The notes under the pieces are model-generated. The model searched no databases, had not been told where the DNA came from, and was given only the letters and a program-made list of their open reading frames with translations. Positions 7,046 through 15,227 of a stretch of DNA of 23,228 bases are shown in pieces. How positions within the stretch are numbered: the first letter of the stretch is position 1; the number at the start of each line of letters is the position of its first letter. The stretch is from Collinsella aerofaciens (GTDB taxonomy: Bacteria; Actinomycetota; Coriobacteriia; Coriobacteriales; Coriobacteriaceae). The position numbers were made by a program, and so were the translations under genes. The stretch is taken from positions 32,509-55,736 of the forward strand of contig JAPJOH010000017.1 of assembly GCA_030826265.1 (NCBI GenBank). The letters run 5' to 3'.

Positions 7046-8065
7046 ATGAGTAACGTTCGCGTTTGTGTAGACGTTGTGGGCGGAGACGAGAAACCTCAGG
7101 TTGTTCTCGATGGTATCGAGGCTGCGCTTGCCGCCGATCCCGATATCGAGGTCTTGGCAGCTGGCCCCGCCGAAATCGTCAATCCCTTTGCAGCTTCCCA
7201 TGCACGTGTTGAGGCCCTTGAGGCACCTGACGTTATCGCCATGGATGACGATCCCATTCGCGCCGTGATGACCAAGCGTAAGTCGTCGATCGTGCTTTCT
7301 TGCCGCGCCATTAAGAAGGGCAACGCGGATGCGTTCTTCTCCGCCGGCTCGACCGGTGCCATGACCGCCGCTGCCACCGCCTACGTGACGCCGTTTAGGT
7401 ATCAGGCCGAAGGCAAGAAGCAGCCGGTGCGCCCCTGTCTGACCAATGCACTGCCCAATCGCGCCGGCGGTCTGACGGTGCTGTGCGACATGGGTGCCAA
7501 CCCCGATGTCGAGGTTGACGATATGGTGCGTTTTGCCCAGATGGGCAGCGCCTATGCCCGCGTCGTCCTGGGCATCGAGCATCCTCGCGTGGGCCTGCTC
7601 GCCAACGGCACCGAGGACGAGAAGGGCTCCAACTTTACCAAGGCCTGTTTCCCTGCTATGAAGGCCGCCGTTCCCGGCTTTGTTGGTAACTGCGAGGGCA
7701 CCGACCTCACCTCAGGTAACTTCGATGTCATCGTTGCCGATGGCATGTCGGGCAATATTGCGCTCAAGGCCACTGAGGGCGCTGCCAAGTTTTTGCTGCA
7801 GGAGCTCAAGGGTGTCTTTATGTCTTCGCTCGGCACCAAGATTGCCGCGCTGCTCATCAAAAAGCAGATGCGCGAGATTAAGGCCAAGCTCTCTGGCGAC
7901 GCCAAGGGCGGCGCGATTCTTCTGGGCCTGCGCGGCGTGGTCCTGATCGGCCATGGCGCCACCTCAGTCGAGGCTGTCAAAAACGGTACGCTCGCGGCGG
8001 CCGAAGCCGTGCGCGCCGGGCTGGTCGAGAATGTCGCCAACTCTATGGACGGTATCGTTTTATAA
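7046..8065 (+). CDS. plsX: Phosphate acyltransferase PlsX
   Basis: PlsX interconverts acyl-ACP and acyl-phosphate, the substrate PlsY uses to acylate glycerol-3-phosphate. The 339 aa protein starts with the family strand VCVDVVGGDEKP (canonical VDAMGGD), followed by SAGSTGAM (canonical SAGNTGA), LCDMGANPD and NEGTD/DGMSGN-like segments in the expected order. I chose the ATG at 7046 because TAAGGAG (7032-7038) is seven bases upstream; the ATG at 7040 is only one base from it. Together with fakA and acpP it forms the lipid-precursor part of this cluster. In Bacillus fabD and fabG lie between plsX and acpP; here they are absent. Expression probably depends on read-through of the hairpin immediately upstream. 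Confidence 0.95.
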   Translation: MSNVRVCVDVVGGDEKPQVVLDGIEAALAADPDIEVLAAGPAEIVNPFAASHARVEALEAPDVIAMDDDPIRAVMTKRKSSIVLSCRAIKKGNADAFFSAGSTGAMTAAATAYVTPFRYQAEGKKQPVRPCLTNALPNRAGGLTVLCDMGANPDVEVDDMVRFAQMGSAYARVVLGIEHPRVGLLANGTEDEKGSNFTKACFPAMKAAVPGFVGNCEGTDLTSGNFDVIVADGMSGNIALKATEGAAKFLLQELKGVFMSSLGTKIAALLIKKQMREIKAKLSGDAKGGAILLGLRGVVLIGHGATSVEAVKNGTLAAAEAVRAGLVENVANSMDGIVL

Positions 8066-8112
8066 GAGCGAGTTAGGGCGCTGTTATGTGCTTCGCGGCG
8101 CACGTCGTGGGG

Positions 8113-8118
8113 TAGAAT
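8113..8118 (+). promoter_or_regulatory. Candidate -10 element (TAGAAT) for acpP
   Basis: TAGAAT lies 72 bases before the acpP start, in the gap between plsX and acpP, preceded by GGGG. No good -35 is visible. Its position just before a perfect palindrome at 8133-8152 makes a regulated promoter plausible. The same hexamer is seen upstream of the first operon. Confidence 0.45.
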
Positions 8119-8132
8119 CAGAACCGTGTCTT

Positions 8133-8152
8133 GGTACCGCCCGGGCGGTACC
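8133..8152 (+). promoter_or_regulatory. Perfect 20-bp palindrome in the acpP leader
   Basis: GGTACCGCCC is followed directly by its exact reverse complement. As RNA it could form an 8-bp stem with a CCGG loop. It lies 15 bases after the candidate -10, so at about +8 to +27 of the predicted transcript. The following T-tract is interrupted (ATTCTTTT), so termination would be weak. An operator for a lipid-synthesis regulator or a leader hairpin are both possible. Confidence 0.6.
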
Positions 8153-8189
8153 ATTCTTTTGGTATTCATGCACTATGAGAGGAAGCGCT

Positions 8190-8432
8190 ATGGACCGCTC
8201 CGAAATCTTCGACAAGATCGCCGAGGTCGCTGCTGACGTTCTGGGCGTCGATGTTGCCGAAATTAGCGATGAGACCACCTTTGACGACCTCGATGCCAAC
8301 TCGCTCGAGCGCCTGCAGCTGGTTACGGCTATCGAGGACGAGTTCAACCTCGAGATCGATGACGAGACTCTGCTCTCGCTCAACTCTGTCGCCGACGCCG
8401 TCGACGCTATCGAAGCTGCCAAGGAGGCCTAA
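8190..8432 (+). CDS. acpP: Acyl carrier protein
   Basis: ACP carries growing acyl chains on a 4'-phosphopantetheine arm. The 80 aa protein is acidic and helical, with the attachment serine at Ser38 in DANSLERLQL. Most ACPs have Asp-Ser-Leu here; this one has Asn-Ser-Leu. Helix II continues as LVTAIEDEFNLEIDDE, which is canonical. The ATG at 8190 follows GAGAGGA (8177-8183). It lies between plsX and rnc, a common arrangement. The gene has its own candidate promoter and a leader palindrome. The Asn substitution could mark a specialised ACP, but the housekeeping context argues for the main one. Confidence 0.93.
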   Translation: MDRSEIFDKIAEVAADVLGVDVAEISDETTFDDLDANSLERLQLVTAIEDEFNLEIDDETLLSLNSVADAVDAIEAAKEA

Positions 8433-8435
8433 GTC

Positions 8436-9161
8436 TTGGCTTTATCCGAACGACTTACGCGCGCCCAGGAGATTCTGGGCCATGAGTTCAATGACAAGGT
8501 GCTGCTGCGCGCGGCCCTTACGCATCCCTCGGCAGTCGAGGGCCAGCCGGTTTCTGCCAGCTATGAGCGCCTTGAGTTCTTGGGCGATTCCATTTTGGGT
8601 GCTGTGGTCGCACGCTCCCTGTTTGAGTCCTATCCGGAGTTTGACGAGGGCAAGCTCACGCGCCTGAAGGTGTCGCTTGTCTCGGGCGCTACGCTATCCG
8701 AGGTTTCTCACGAGCTGGGCATCGACGACATCATCATCTTTGGTGCCTCCGAGACCGGTACCGGTGCGCGCGGCCTGCATTCGGCGCTCGAGAACGTCTA
8801 TGAGTCGCTCGTGGGCGCACTGTACCTGGATGCCGGCTGGGACGTTGCGGCGGAGTTTATCCATCGTACGCTTAAGCCGCATTTGGCTTCCGAGCGCGCC
8901 GAGCATCCCGCGAACCCCAAGTCGTTTTTGCAGGAGTGCGTGCAAGCCGACGGTCACGAGCCCCCGGCGTATAAGCTCGTTGGCTCCGAGGGCCCGGCGC
9001 ATGCGCCCACCTTTACCGCCGTGGTGTTGATCGATGGTATTCGTCAGGGTCGCGGCTCCGGCTCCTCAAAGAAGGAAGCCGAGGGAGCCGCCGCGCTCGA
9101 AGCGCTCGACCGCATGGGTTACACCACCAACGGCGTGATTCTGAATAAGAAGCACGTGTAA
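8436..9161 (+). CDS. rnc: Ribonuclease III
   Basis: RNase III cleaves double-stranded RNA, processing rRNA precursors and mRNA. The 241 aa protein has the signature ERLEFLGDS (44-52, giving Glu44, Glu47 and Asp51) and a second catalytic segment LENVYESLVGALYLD (118-132). In that segment Glu123 is present, but the position that is normally Asp (D114 in E. coli numbering) reads Asn120. A C-terminal double-stranded RNA-binding domain follows (about 160-230, with PKSFLQE and GSGSSKKEAEGAAA). The start is a TTG at 8436, supported by AAGGAGG (8421-8427) eight bases upstream inside the acpP end. It is 3 bases after acpP and 10 before smc. Confidence 0.95.
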   Translation: MALSERLTRAQEILGHEFNDKVLLRAALTHPSAVEGQPVSASYERLEFLGDSILGAVVARSLFESYPEFDEGKLTRLKVSLVSGATLSEVSHELGIDDIIIFGASETGTGARGLHSALENVYESLVGALYLDAGWDVAAEFIHRTLKPHLASERAEHPANPKSFLQECVQADGHEPPAYKLVGSEGPAHAPTFTAVVLIDGIRQGRGSGSSKKEAEGAAALEALDRMGYTTNGVILNKKHV

Positions 9162-9171
9162 GCGAGGAACC

Positions 9172-12100
9172 GTGTATCTCAAGTCCCTCACGCTCAAAGG
9201 GTTCAAGTCGTTTGCCGACCGCGCCCATATGACGTTTGAGCCGGGCCTGACCGTCATCGTCGGTCCCAACGGCTCGGGAAAATCGAACATCTCCGACTCC
9301 ATCCTGTGGGTCCTGGGCGAGCAGAGCGCCAAGCAGTTGCGCGGCCAGGCCATGGAGGATGTCATCTTCTCGGGCTCGTCAGCGCGCAAGCCGGTGGGTG
9401 TCGCCGAGGTCACACTGGTGCTCGATAACTCGGACCATATGTTGCCCGTCGATTTTGACGAGGTCGCTATCACTCGTCGCATGTATCGCTCGGGCGAAAG
9501 CGAGTACCTCATCAACTCGAGTCCGTGCCGCCTGATGGACATTCAGGACATCCTGCACGATTCGGGCCTGGGTAAGGATACGCATTCCATTATTAGCCAG
9601 GGCAAGCTCGACGCCATTTTGCAGAGCCGCCCCGAGGAGCGCCGCGCCCTCATCGAGGAGGCCGCCGGCATCTCCAAGCACAAGCGCCGCAAAGAGCGTG
9701 CGCTCAAAAAGATTAAGTCGATGGACGAGCACCTGACGCGTGCCCGCGACATCAATAAGGAAATCGCCCGTCAGCTGCGACCGCTGGAGCGTCAGGTCGA
9801 TCGCGCGCGCAAGTACAAAGAGCTGTCCTCGCGCGCGAATGAGCTTACGCAGATGCTGGCCGTTGACGAGCTGCGTTCGCTGCAATCGCAGTGGAACGAC
9901 CTGGAGAGCCGCTCCAAAGAGGGCGCGGCCGAGCTTGAGCTTGCGCAGTACCGCTTGGGCGAAAAGGAGCGCGAGCTCGAGAAGCTCCAGGTTATGCTCG
10001 AGGAAAAGGGCCTGTTTGTGGGCGATCTGGGCGAGCAGCGCCGCCATATGCAAGATGTGGTCGGCCGCATTAACTCCGACATGCGCCTGCTCGAGGAAAA
10101 AGGCCACAACATGGTGTCGCGCCTGTCTGACATGCGCGGTCAGATCTCGAGCTCCGAGCATCAGCGTCGTCGCGTGGTCGAGGAGCTCGAGGACGCACGT
10201 GCGCAGCTTGAGGAAGTGACCGGCGCGCATATGCAGGCCCAGGAGGACGTTGACGCCGCCGGTCCTGCCGCCGCCGAGCTCCACGAGCGCCGCGTGGCGC
10301 TCGATAATCAGATTTCGCAGCTCACGCGCGAGCAGCGCGATGTGCAGCGTGTAGCCGATAACGCCGCGCTCGAGCTCGCCAAGGTGAAGGACTCGCTGAG
10401 CAATGCCGAGGTCGAGGATAACATGTATGCCTCGCGCCTGGAGCAGATTGACGAGCAGCTCGAGGAGGTCACGACCTCGCTCGAGAGCCGTCGCGACCGC
10501 GCCGAGGAGCTTGAGGGCGCTCTTGAGGAAGCGCGCCAGGCTCAGGTCGATGCGCGTGAGGCCGCCGAGGCGGCACGCGCGGCCCTGAAGGACCTGCGTG
10601 CCCGCGAGAGTGAGGCGCGCAACAAGCTGTCCGAGGTGCGCTCGGAGCTTGCCAGCCAAAAGAAGCTTGATGCCCGCATGGCCGACAGCTCGCCGCTCGT
10701 GAGCCGTCTGGTGGGTGCGCTGGGCGACGATGTCTTGGGTCGTCTGGGCGACGTGCTGGAGGCCCCGCGCGAGCTTGAGGGCCTGGTTGAGCAATTGCTC
10801 GCCGGCGATATCGATGCGCTGCTGTTTGATGATGCCGCCACGCTTGAGCGTGCCGGTCGTGCGGCTCTGGACCAAAAGAAGGCCTCGGGCGAAGCACTGC
10901 TGGTGGCGCGCGGCGTGAGCGGCTCTACCGCCGCTGAGGGCGCTGCCGGTACCCGCCTGGTTGATCGTCTGTCCGTGCGCGCAGGCTACGGACCCGTCGT
11001 CGAGGCACTGCTCGGCGGCTATTACGTGGTCGATGACTTGGCTGCCGCGCTGGCTGCGCCTGTCGTTGACGGTGTGACCTATGTGACTCCCGATGGCGCC
11101 CGCGTAAGCTGTGGCGGCCTGGTGCGTGTGGGCCTCGATGCCGGCCAGGCGTCGGGTGCTCTGGAGCGTAAGCGTCGCATTCGCGAGCTGGAGGGGCTTG
11201 AGCCCGATCTGGCCGCTGTGTTTGAGCATGTGTCGGATCAGGTCGTCGAGGCCAATGCGGCCGTTGAGGAAGCGCGTGCCGCTGAGGGCGATGCCGCCGG
11301 TGAGATTGCCCGTCTTGATGGCGAGCGCCGCTCGCTGCTCTCCGAGATCGGCCGCTTGGAGCAAAGCGCCAACAATGCCGAGGTCGAGCGCGTGCGCATC
11401 TCCAAGCGCCGCGAGCAGGCCTCCGAAGCCGTTCGCGCTGCGCGCCCGCGCGTTGACGAGCTCACCCGTTCGCGTGACGAGGCCCGCGCGCAGGCAAGCG
11501 ATCTGGGCTTGCAGATTGCCGAGGCCAACGACGAACTCGACCGCGTTCGCCGTGACGATTCCGAGGCTGCTGGCAAGCTCGCCGACGCCAAGGTTCGCCT
11601 AGCCCAGACGAGCGAACGCCTGCGTTCGCTGAAGGGCCGCGTGCCCGACCTGGAGCATCGTCTTGAGGGCATCGACCGTCGTATCCGCGGAACACGCCAA
11701 GCCTCGCGCTCGCTCGAGCTGCTGCGCCTGCGCGTCGATCCCATGCACGAACGCTATTCTGCCCTGTTGGAACGCGCGTCGGATTGGGCAGCGCGCCTGC
11801 GTGACCAGGCCTCTCTGGAGGAGGCGGACTCCGCTTCGCTCAAGAAGACCATCGAGGATGCCAAGGCAGAGGTTGCCCGCGCTAAGGAGCGAGTCGATTC
11901 CGCCTCTGCCACGCAAAACGAGTTCAAGGTCGCGCGTGGCAAGCTCGAGGTGCAGGTCGAGGCTGCCATCAAGGCCATTACCGCCGATGGCACGACGGTG
12001 CTCGAGGAAGCGCTCATGCTTCCGGCGCCCACGGACCGCGATGCCGCCGAGCGCGAACTCAACCAGCTTGTGCGCCAGATCAACAACCTTGGCCCCGTTA

Positions 12101-12708
12101 ACCAAGTTGCCATGGAGGAGTACGAGCAGCTCAAGCGCCGCGCCGATTACATCGAGGAGCAGCTGGCCGATCTGGAGAGCGCGCGCAAGGCGCTCACCAA
12201 GATCACCGTGGCTATCGACCGTAAGATGCGCAAGGCGTTCCTGGTGACGTTTGAGAAGGTCGATGCGAACTTCCGCGAGATCTTCGCCATGCTCTTCCCG
12301 GGCGGTCAGGCTCATCTGGAGATGACCGATCCCGAGCATCCTGCCGAGACGGGTATCGAGGTCGCGGCGCAGCCGCGCGGCAAGCGCATCACCAAGATGA
12401 TGCTCATGTCGGGCGGCGAGAAGAGTCTGACGGCGCTCGCCCTGCTCTTTGCCGTGTACCGCACGCGCACGGTGCCGTTCTATGTGCTGGACGAGGTCGA
12501 GGCGGCGCTTGATGACGCCAACCTGTCCAAGCTCATCGGTGCCCTCGATGTGTTGCGTTCCGATACGCAGCTCTTGGTTATCTCGCATCAGCGCCGTACT
12601 ATGGAGGACGCTGACGTCCTCTATGGCGTCTCGATGCAAGCCGACGGCGTCAGTCGCGTCGTCTCGCAAAAACTCGATCGCGAAACCGGAAAGGTCGTGA
12701 ATGCATAA
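9172..12708 (+). CDS. smc: Chromosome segregation protein SMC
   Basis: SMC is the ATPase of bacterial condensin, which compacts and segregates the chromosome with ScpA/ScpB (not in this window). The 1178 aa length is typical. The order is an N-terminal Walker A GPNGSGKS (31-38), a coiled coil with long Glu/Arg/Ala heptads (about 165-500), a hinge domain (about 505-665), a returning coiled coil (to about 1020), then the ABC signature SGGEKS (1080-1085) and Walker B YVLDEVEAALDD. The start is a GTG at 9172 with GAGGA three bases upstream, giving the canonical N-terminus MYLKSLTLKGFKSFAD. The stop overlaps the ftsY ATG by one base (TAATG). The order rnc-smc-ftsY is conserved in Gram-positive bacteria. 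Confidence 0.97.
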   Translation: MYLKSLTLKGFKSFADRAHMTFEPGLTVIVGPNGSGKSNISDSILWVLGEQSAKQLRGQAMEDVIFSGSSARKPVGVAEVTLVLDNSDHMLPVDFDEVAITRRMYRSGESEYLINSSPCRLMDIQDILHDSGLGKDTHSIISQGKLDAILQSRPEERRALIEEAAGISKHKRRKERALKKIKSMDEHLTRARDINKEIARQLRPLERQVDRARKYKELSSRANELTQMLAVDELRSLQSQWNDLESRSKEGAAELELAQYRLGEKERELEKLQVMLEEKGLFVGDLGEQRRHMQDVVGRINSDMRLLEEKGHNMVSRLSDMRGQISSSEHQRRRVVEELEDARAQLEEVTGAHMQAQEDVDAAGPAAAELHERRVALDNQISQLTREQRDVQRVADNAALELAKVKDSLSNAEVEDNMYASRLEQIDEQLEEVTTSLESRRDRAEELEGALEEARQAQVDAREAAEAARAALKDLRARESEARNKLSEVRSELASQKKLDARMADSSPLVSRLVGALGDDVLGRLGDVLEAPRELEGLVEQLLAGDIDALLFDDAATLERAGRAALDQKKASGEALLVARGVSGSTAAEGAAGTRLVDRLSVRAGYGPVVEALLGGYYVVDDLAAALAAPVVDGVTYVTPDGARVSCGGLVRVGLDAGQASGALERKRRIRELEGLEPDLAAVFEHVSDQVVEANAAVEEARAAEGDAAGEIARLDGERRSLLSEIGRLEQSANNAEVERVRISKRREQASEAVRAARPRVDELTRSRDEARAQASDLGLQIAEANDELDRVRRDDSEAAGKLADAKVRLAQTSERLRSLKGRVPDLEHRLEGIDRRIRGTRQASRSLELLRLRVDPMHERYSALLERASDWAARLRDQASLEEADSASLKKTIEDAKAEVARAKERVDSASATQNEFKVARGKLEVQVEAAIKAITADGTTVLEEALMLPAPTDRDAAERELNQLVRQINNLGPVNQVAMEEYEQLKRRADYIEEQLADLESARKALTKITVAIDRKMRKAFLVTFEKVDANFREIFAMLFPGGQAHLEMTDPEHPAETGIEVAAQPRGKRITKMMLMSGGEKSLTALALLFAVYRTRTVPFYVLDEVEAALDDANLSKLIGALDVLRSDTQLLVISHQRRTMEDADVLYGVSMQADGVSRVVSQKLDRETGKVVNA

Positions 12709-13625
12709 TGGGATTCTTCGATGCTCTCTCGCGCGGACTTGAGCGCAGCCGCGAGGCCCTCAACGAGGTCTTCTACTTTGGCGGCGAGGTCGACGAGGAT
12801 TTTTGGGAGGACCTGGAGGACACCCTCGTCATGGGTGACATGGGCGCCGAGGTCGCCATAAAGGTCTCCGATGACCTGCGTGATGCCGCGGCTAAGAAGA
12901 ACCTCAAGACCGCCCCGCAACTCCGTCGCGCCCTGGCCGAGCAGCTTGAGCAGCACTTTGTGCCCATCGAGCGCGATCCGTTCTCCGATACGCCGAGCTG
13001 CGTGCTGTTTGTGGGCATCAACGGTGCCGGCAAGACCACGACGGTCGGTAAGATCGCGAGCGCCATGGCTGCCCGCGGCAAGAACGTGGTGATCGGTTCG
13101 GCCGACACCTTCCGCGCCGCCGCCATCGAGCAGCTTGATGTGTGGGGCCAGCGCGCCGGCGTTCCCGTCATCAAGCGCGATCGCGGCTCCGACCCGGCAA
13201 GTGTTTGCTACGACGTGCTCGACGAGGCCGATAAGCGCGGCAGCGACCTGGTGCTCATCGATACCGCCGGCCGTCTGCACACGAGCCCTGAGCTCATGCG
13301 CGAGCTTGCCAAGGTTGTCAATGTGACCCGTAAGCGCGCCGCCAATATGGCCGCCGGTCCCATGCCGGTTTCGGTCGTGCTTGTGATCGACGCCGCGACG
13401 GGCCAAAACGGTCTGAACCAGGCGCTCGAGTTTAACGAGGCGCTGGGCCTGGACGGTATTATCATGACAAAGCTCGACGGCACGGCAAAGGGCGGTATCG
13501 CCATGGCCGTGGCCGAGAAGCTCAAGCTTCCCATCCTGCGCATCGGCGTGGGCGAGCAGGTCGATGACCTGCAGGAGTTTAATGCCAAAGATTTCTGCCG
13601 CGCCCTGGTGGGCGAGTCCAACTAA
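12708..13625 (+). CDS. ftsY: Signal recognition particle receptor FtsY
   Basis: FtsY is the membrane-associated GTPase that docks ribosome-SRP complexes at the Sec translocon. This 305 aa form consists essentially of the NG domains: an N-terminal helical bundle, then G1 GINGAGKT (103-110), the DTFRAAA motif, DTAGRL (185-190) and TKLDG (254-258) before GTAKGG. It lacks the long acidic A domain found in E. coli FtsY, as is common in Gram-positive bacteria. The ATG shares one base with the smc stop, so translation is probably coupled. Its partner gene, ffh, follows 10 bases later. Confidence 0.96.
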   Translation: MGFFDALSRGLERSREALNEVFYFGGEVDEDFWEDLEDTLVMGDMGAEVAIKVSDDLRDAAAKKNLKTAPQLRRALAEQLEQHFVPIERDPFSDTPSCVLFVGINGAGKTTTVGKIASAMAARGKNVVIGSADTFRAAAIEQLDVWGQRAGVPVIKRDRGSDPASVCYDVLDEADKRGSDLVLIDTAGRLHTSPELMRELAKVVNVTRKRAANMAAGPMPVSVVLVIDAATGQNGLNQALEFNEALGLDGIIMTKLDGTAKGGIAMAVAEKLKLPILRIGVGEQVDDLQEFNAKDFCRALVGESN

Positions 13626-13635
13626 GGAGTGACTA

Positions 13636-15111
13636 GTGTTTGATTCTCTGAGCGATCGCCTCAACGACACATTTGACCGCCTGCGCGGCAAGGGTAAACT
13701 GACCGAGGCCGATATCACCTCTGCCATGCGCGACATTCGCATGGCGTTGCTCGAGGCCGACGTCAACTTTAAGGTCGTCAAGGAGTTTGTCGCCAAGACC
13801 AAGGAGCGCTGCATGACCGCCGAGGTCATGGAGTCGCTGTCGCCGGCGCAAAACGTCGTCAAGATCGTGCTCGACGAGCTCACCGAGATGCTCGGTTCCA
13901 CCGAGAGCAAGCTCGTCTTTAGCAACCGCATCCCCAATGTCATCATGCTCGTGGGCCTGCAGGGCTCCGGTAAGACTACGGCAGCCGTAAAGCTGGCTTA
14001 TCTGCTCAAGAAGCAGGGTCGCTCGCCGCTGCTCGCCGCGTGCGACGTCTACCGCCCCGCCGCTGCCGACCAGCTGGCCACGCTTGGCGGCGAGATCGGC
14101 GTGCCGGTCTTCCGCGGTGACGGCGCGCACCCGGTCGATATCGCCAAGGGCGCCATCCAGGAGGCCGTCGACCACCTGCGCGACGTGGTCATCGTCGATA
14201 CCGCCGGACGTCTTCAGATCGATGAGCAGATGATGCAGGAGGCCGTGGACATCAAGAAGGCCGTCAAGCCCGATCAGGTGCTGATGGTCGTCGATGCCAT
14301 GACCGGTCAGGATATCGTCAACGTCGTCTCGACCTTCGCCGAGCGCACCGACTTTGACGGCGTGATTATCTCTAAGCTCGACGGCGACGCCCGTGGCGGC
14401 GGCGCGCTTTCCGTGCGCCAGGTGACCGGCAAGCCCATCAAGTTCGTGAGCATGGGCGAGAAGCCCGATTCGCTTGAGCCGTTCTACCCCGACCGCATGG
14501 CCAAGCGCATTTTAGGCATGGGCGATGTCGTCGGCATTATCGAGAAGGCCCAGGAGGCGGCCGACGCCGAGCAGCTCGAGGCTGCCGAGCGTATGCTGCG
14601 CGAGGGTTTTACCATGAACGACATGCTCGACCAGATGAAGGCCGTCAAGAAGATGGGCGGCATGAAGGGCATTCTGGGCATGCTTCCCGGTGGTCAGCGC
14701 GCGCTCAACCAGATGGGCGGCAACCTGGACGAGGGCATCTTTGACAAGAACGAAGCCATCATCATGTCGATGACCAAGGAGGAGCGCCTGCGTCCTTCCA
14801 TCATTAACGGCCAGCGTCGTGCCCGCATTGCCAAGGGTGCCGGCGTGACCCCCACCGAGGTCAATAGCCTTATGAAGCAGTGGGGCGAGATGAATAAGAT
14901 GATGGGCCGCATGCGCACGATGGCCAATCAGGCGCAGGCTGGCGGCAAGAAGGGCAAGAAGGGTAAGAAGGGCAAAAAGATGCGCATGCCCAATATTCCC
15001 GGTCTGGATGCCATGGGCCTGGGCGGCATGGGCGGCCTGGGAACGGGCGGCCCCAAGTCCGATATGGACCTGCTGCGCCAGATGGAAGCGCAGATGCGCA
15101 ACAAGAAGTAA
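13636..15111 (+). CDS. ffh: Signal recognition particle protein Ffh
   Basis: Ffh is the SRP54-type GTPase that binds signal peptides and 4.5S/SRP RNA. The 491 aa protein has N and G domains with G1 GLQGSGKT (107-114), DTAGRL (188-193) and SKLDGDARGG, then a methionine-rich M domain (about 300-430) with the MLPGG loop. The C-terminus has a Lys/Gly-rich run (GGKKGKKGKKGKK) and a Gly/Met-rich tail, somewhat longer than in Bacillus. The start is a GTG at 13636, with AAGGAG (13624-13629) six bases upstream. A hairpin after the stop marks the end of the long operon. The SRP RNA gene is not in this window. Confidence 0.97.
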   Translation: MFDSLSDRLNDTFDRLRGKGKLTEADITSAMRDIRMALLEADVNFKVVKEFVAKTKERCMTAEVMESLSPAQNVVKIVLDELTEMLGSTESKLVFSNRIPNVIMLVGLQGSGKTTAAVKLAYLLKKQGRSPLLAACDVYRPAAADQLATLGGEIGVPVFRGDGAHPVDIAKGAIQEAVDHLRDVVIVDTAGRLQIDEQMMQEAVDIKKAVKPDQVLMVVDAMTGQDIVNVVSTFAERTDFDGVIISKLDGDARGGGALSVRQVTGKPIKFVSMGEKPDSLEPFYPDRMAKRILGMGDVVGIIEKAQEAADAEQLEAAERMLREGFTMNDMLDQMKAVKKMGGMKGILGMLPGGQRALNQMGGNLDEGIFDKNEAIIMSMTKEERLRPSIINGQRRARIAKGAGVTPTEVNSLMKQWGEMNKMMGRMRTMANQAQAGGKKGKKGKKGKKMRMPNIPGLDAMGLGGMGGLGTGGPKSDMDLLRQMEAQMRNKK

Positions 15112-15131
15112 CGACTAGTTGAGTCGTGTAT

Positions 15132-15177
15132 GGCGAAGGCCGCCTGGATGGTATTCCAGACGGCCTTCGCCGTTTGT
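15132..15177 (+). terminator. Terminator hairpin after ffh
   Basis: Outer arms GGCGAAGGCCG (15132-15142) and CGGCCTTCGCC (15161-15171) pair perfectly, and an inner CTGGA/TCCAG pair extends the stem after one mismatch. The tail GTTTGTT is short. It ends the housekeeping run. On the minus strand no T-rich tail follows, so it would be a poor terminator for the convergent gene. Confidence 0.75.
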
Positions 15178-15227
15178 TCGCTGGTTGTCGCACGCGTGGA
15201 AGCGCGTTCTCGACGAGGTGCTTGCCG

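Noticed and set aside
8133..8152. A FapR operator
   Set aside because: The Bacillus FapR site is A/T-rich and built on TTAGTACC-like halves; this palindrome is GC-rich and shares only GTACC.
9379..11364. Long open frame antisense to smc (661 codons), and similar long minus-strand frames opposite recG and fakA
   Set aside because: They mirror the codon pattern of GC-rich genes, have no ribosome sites, and their translations lack recognisable domains; the plus-strand genes are certain.
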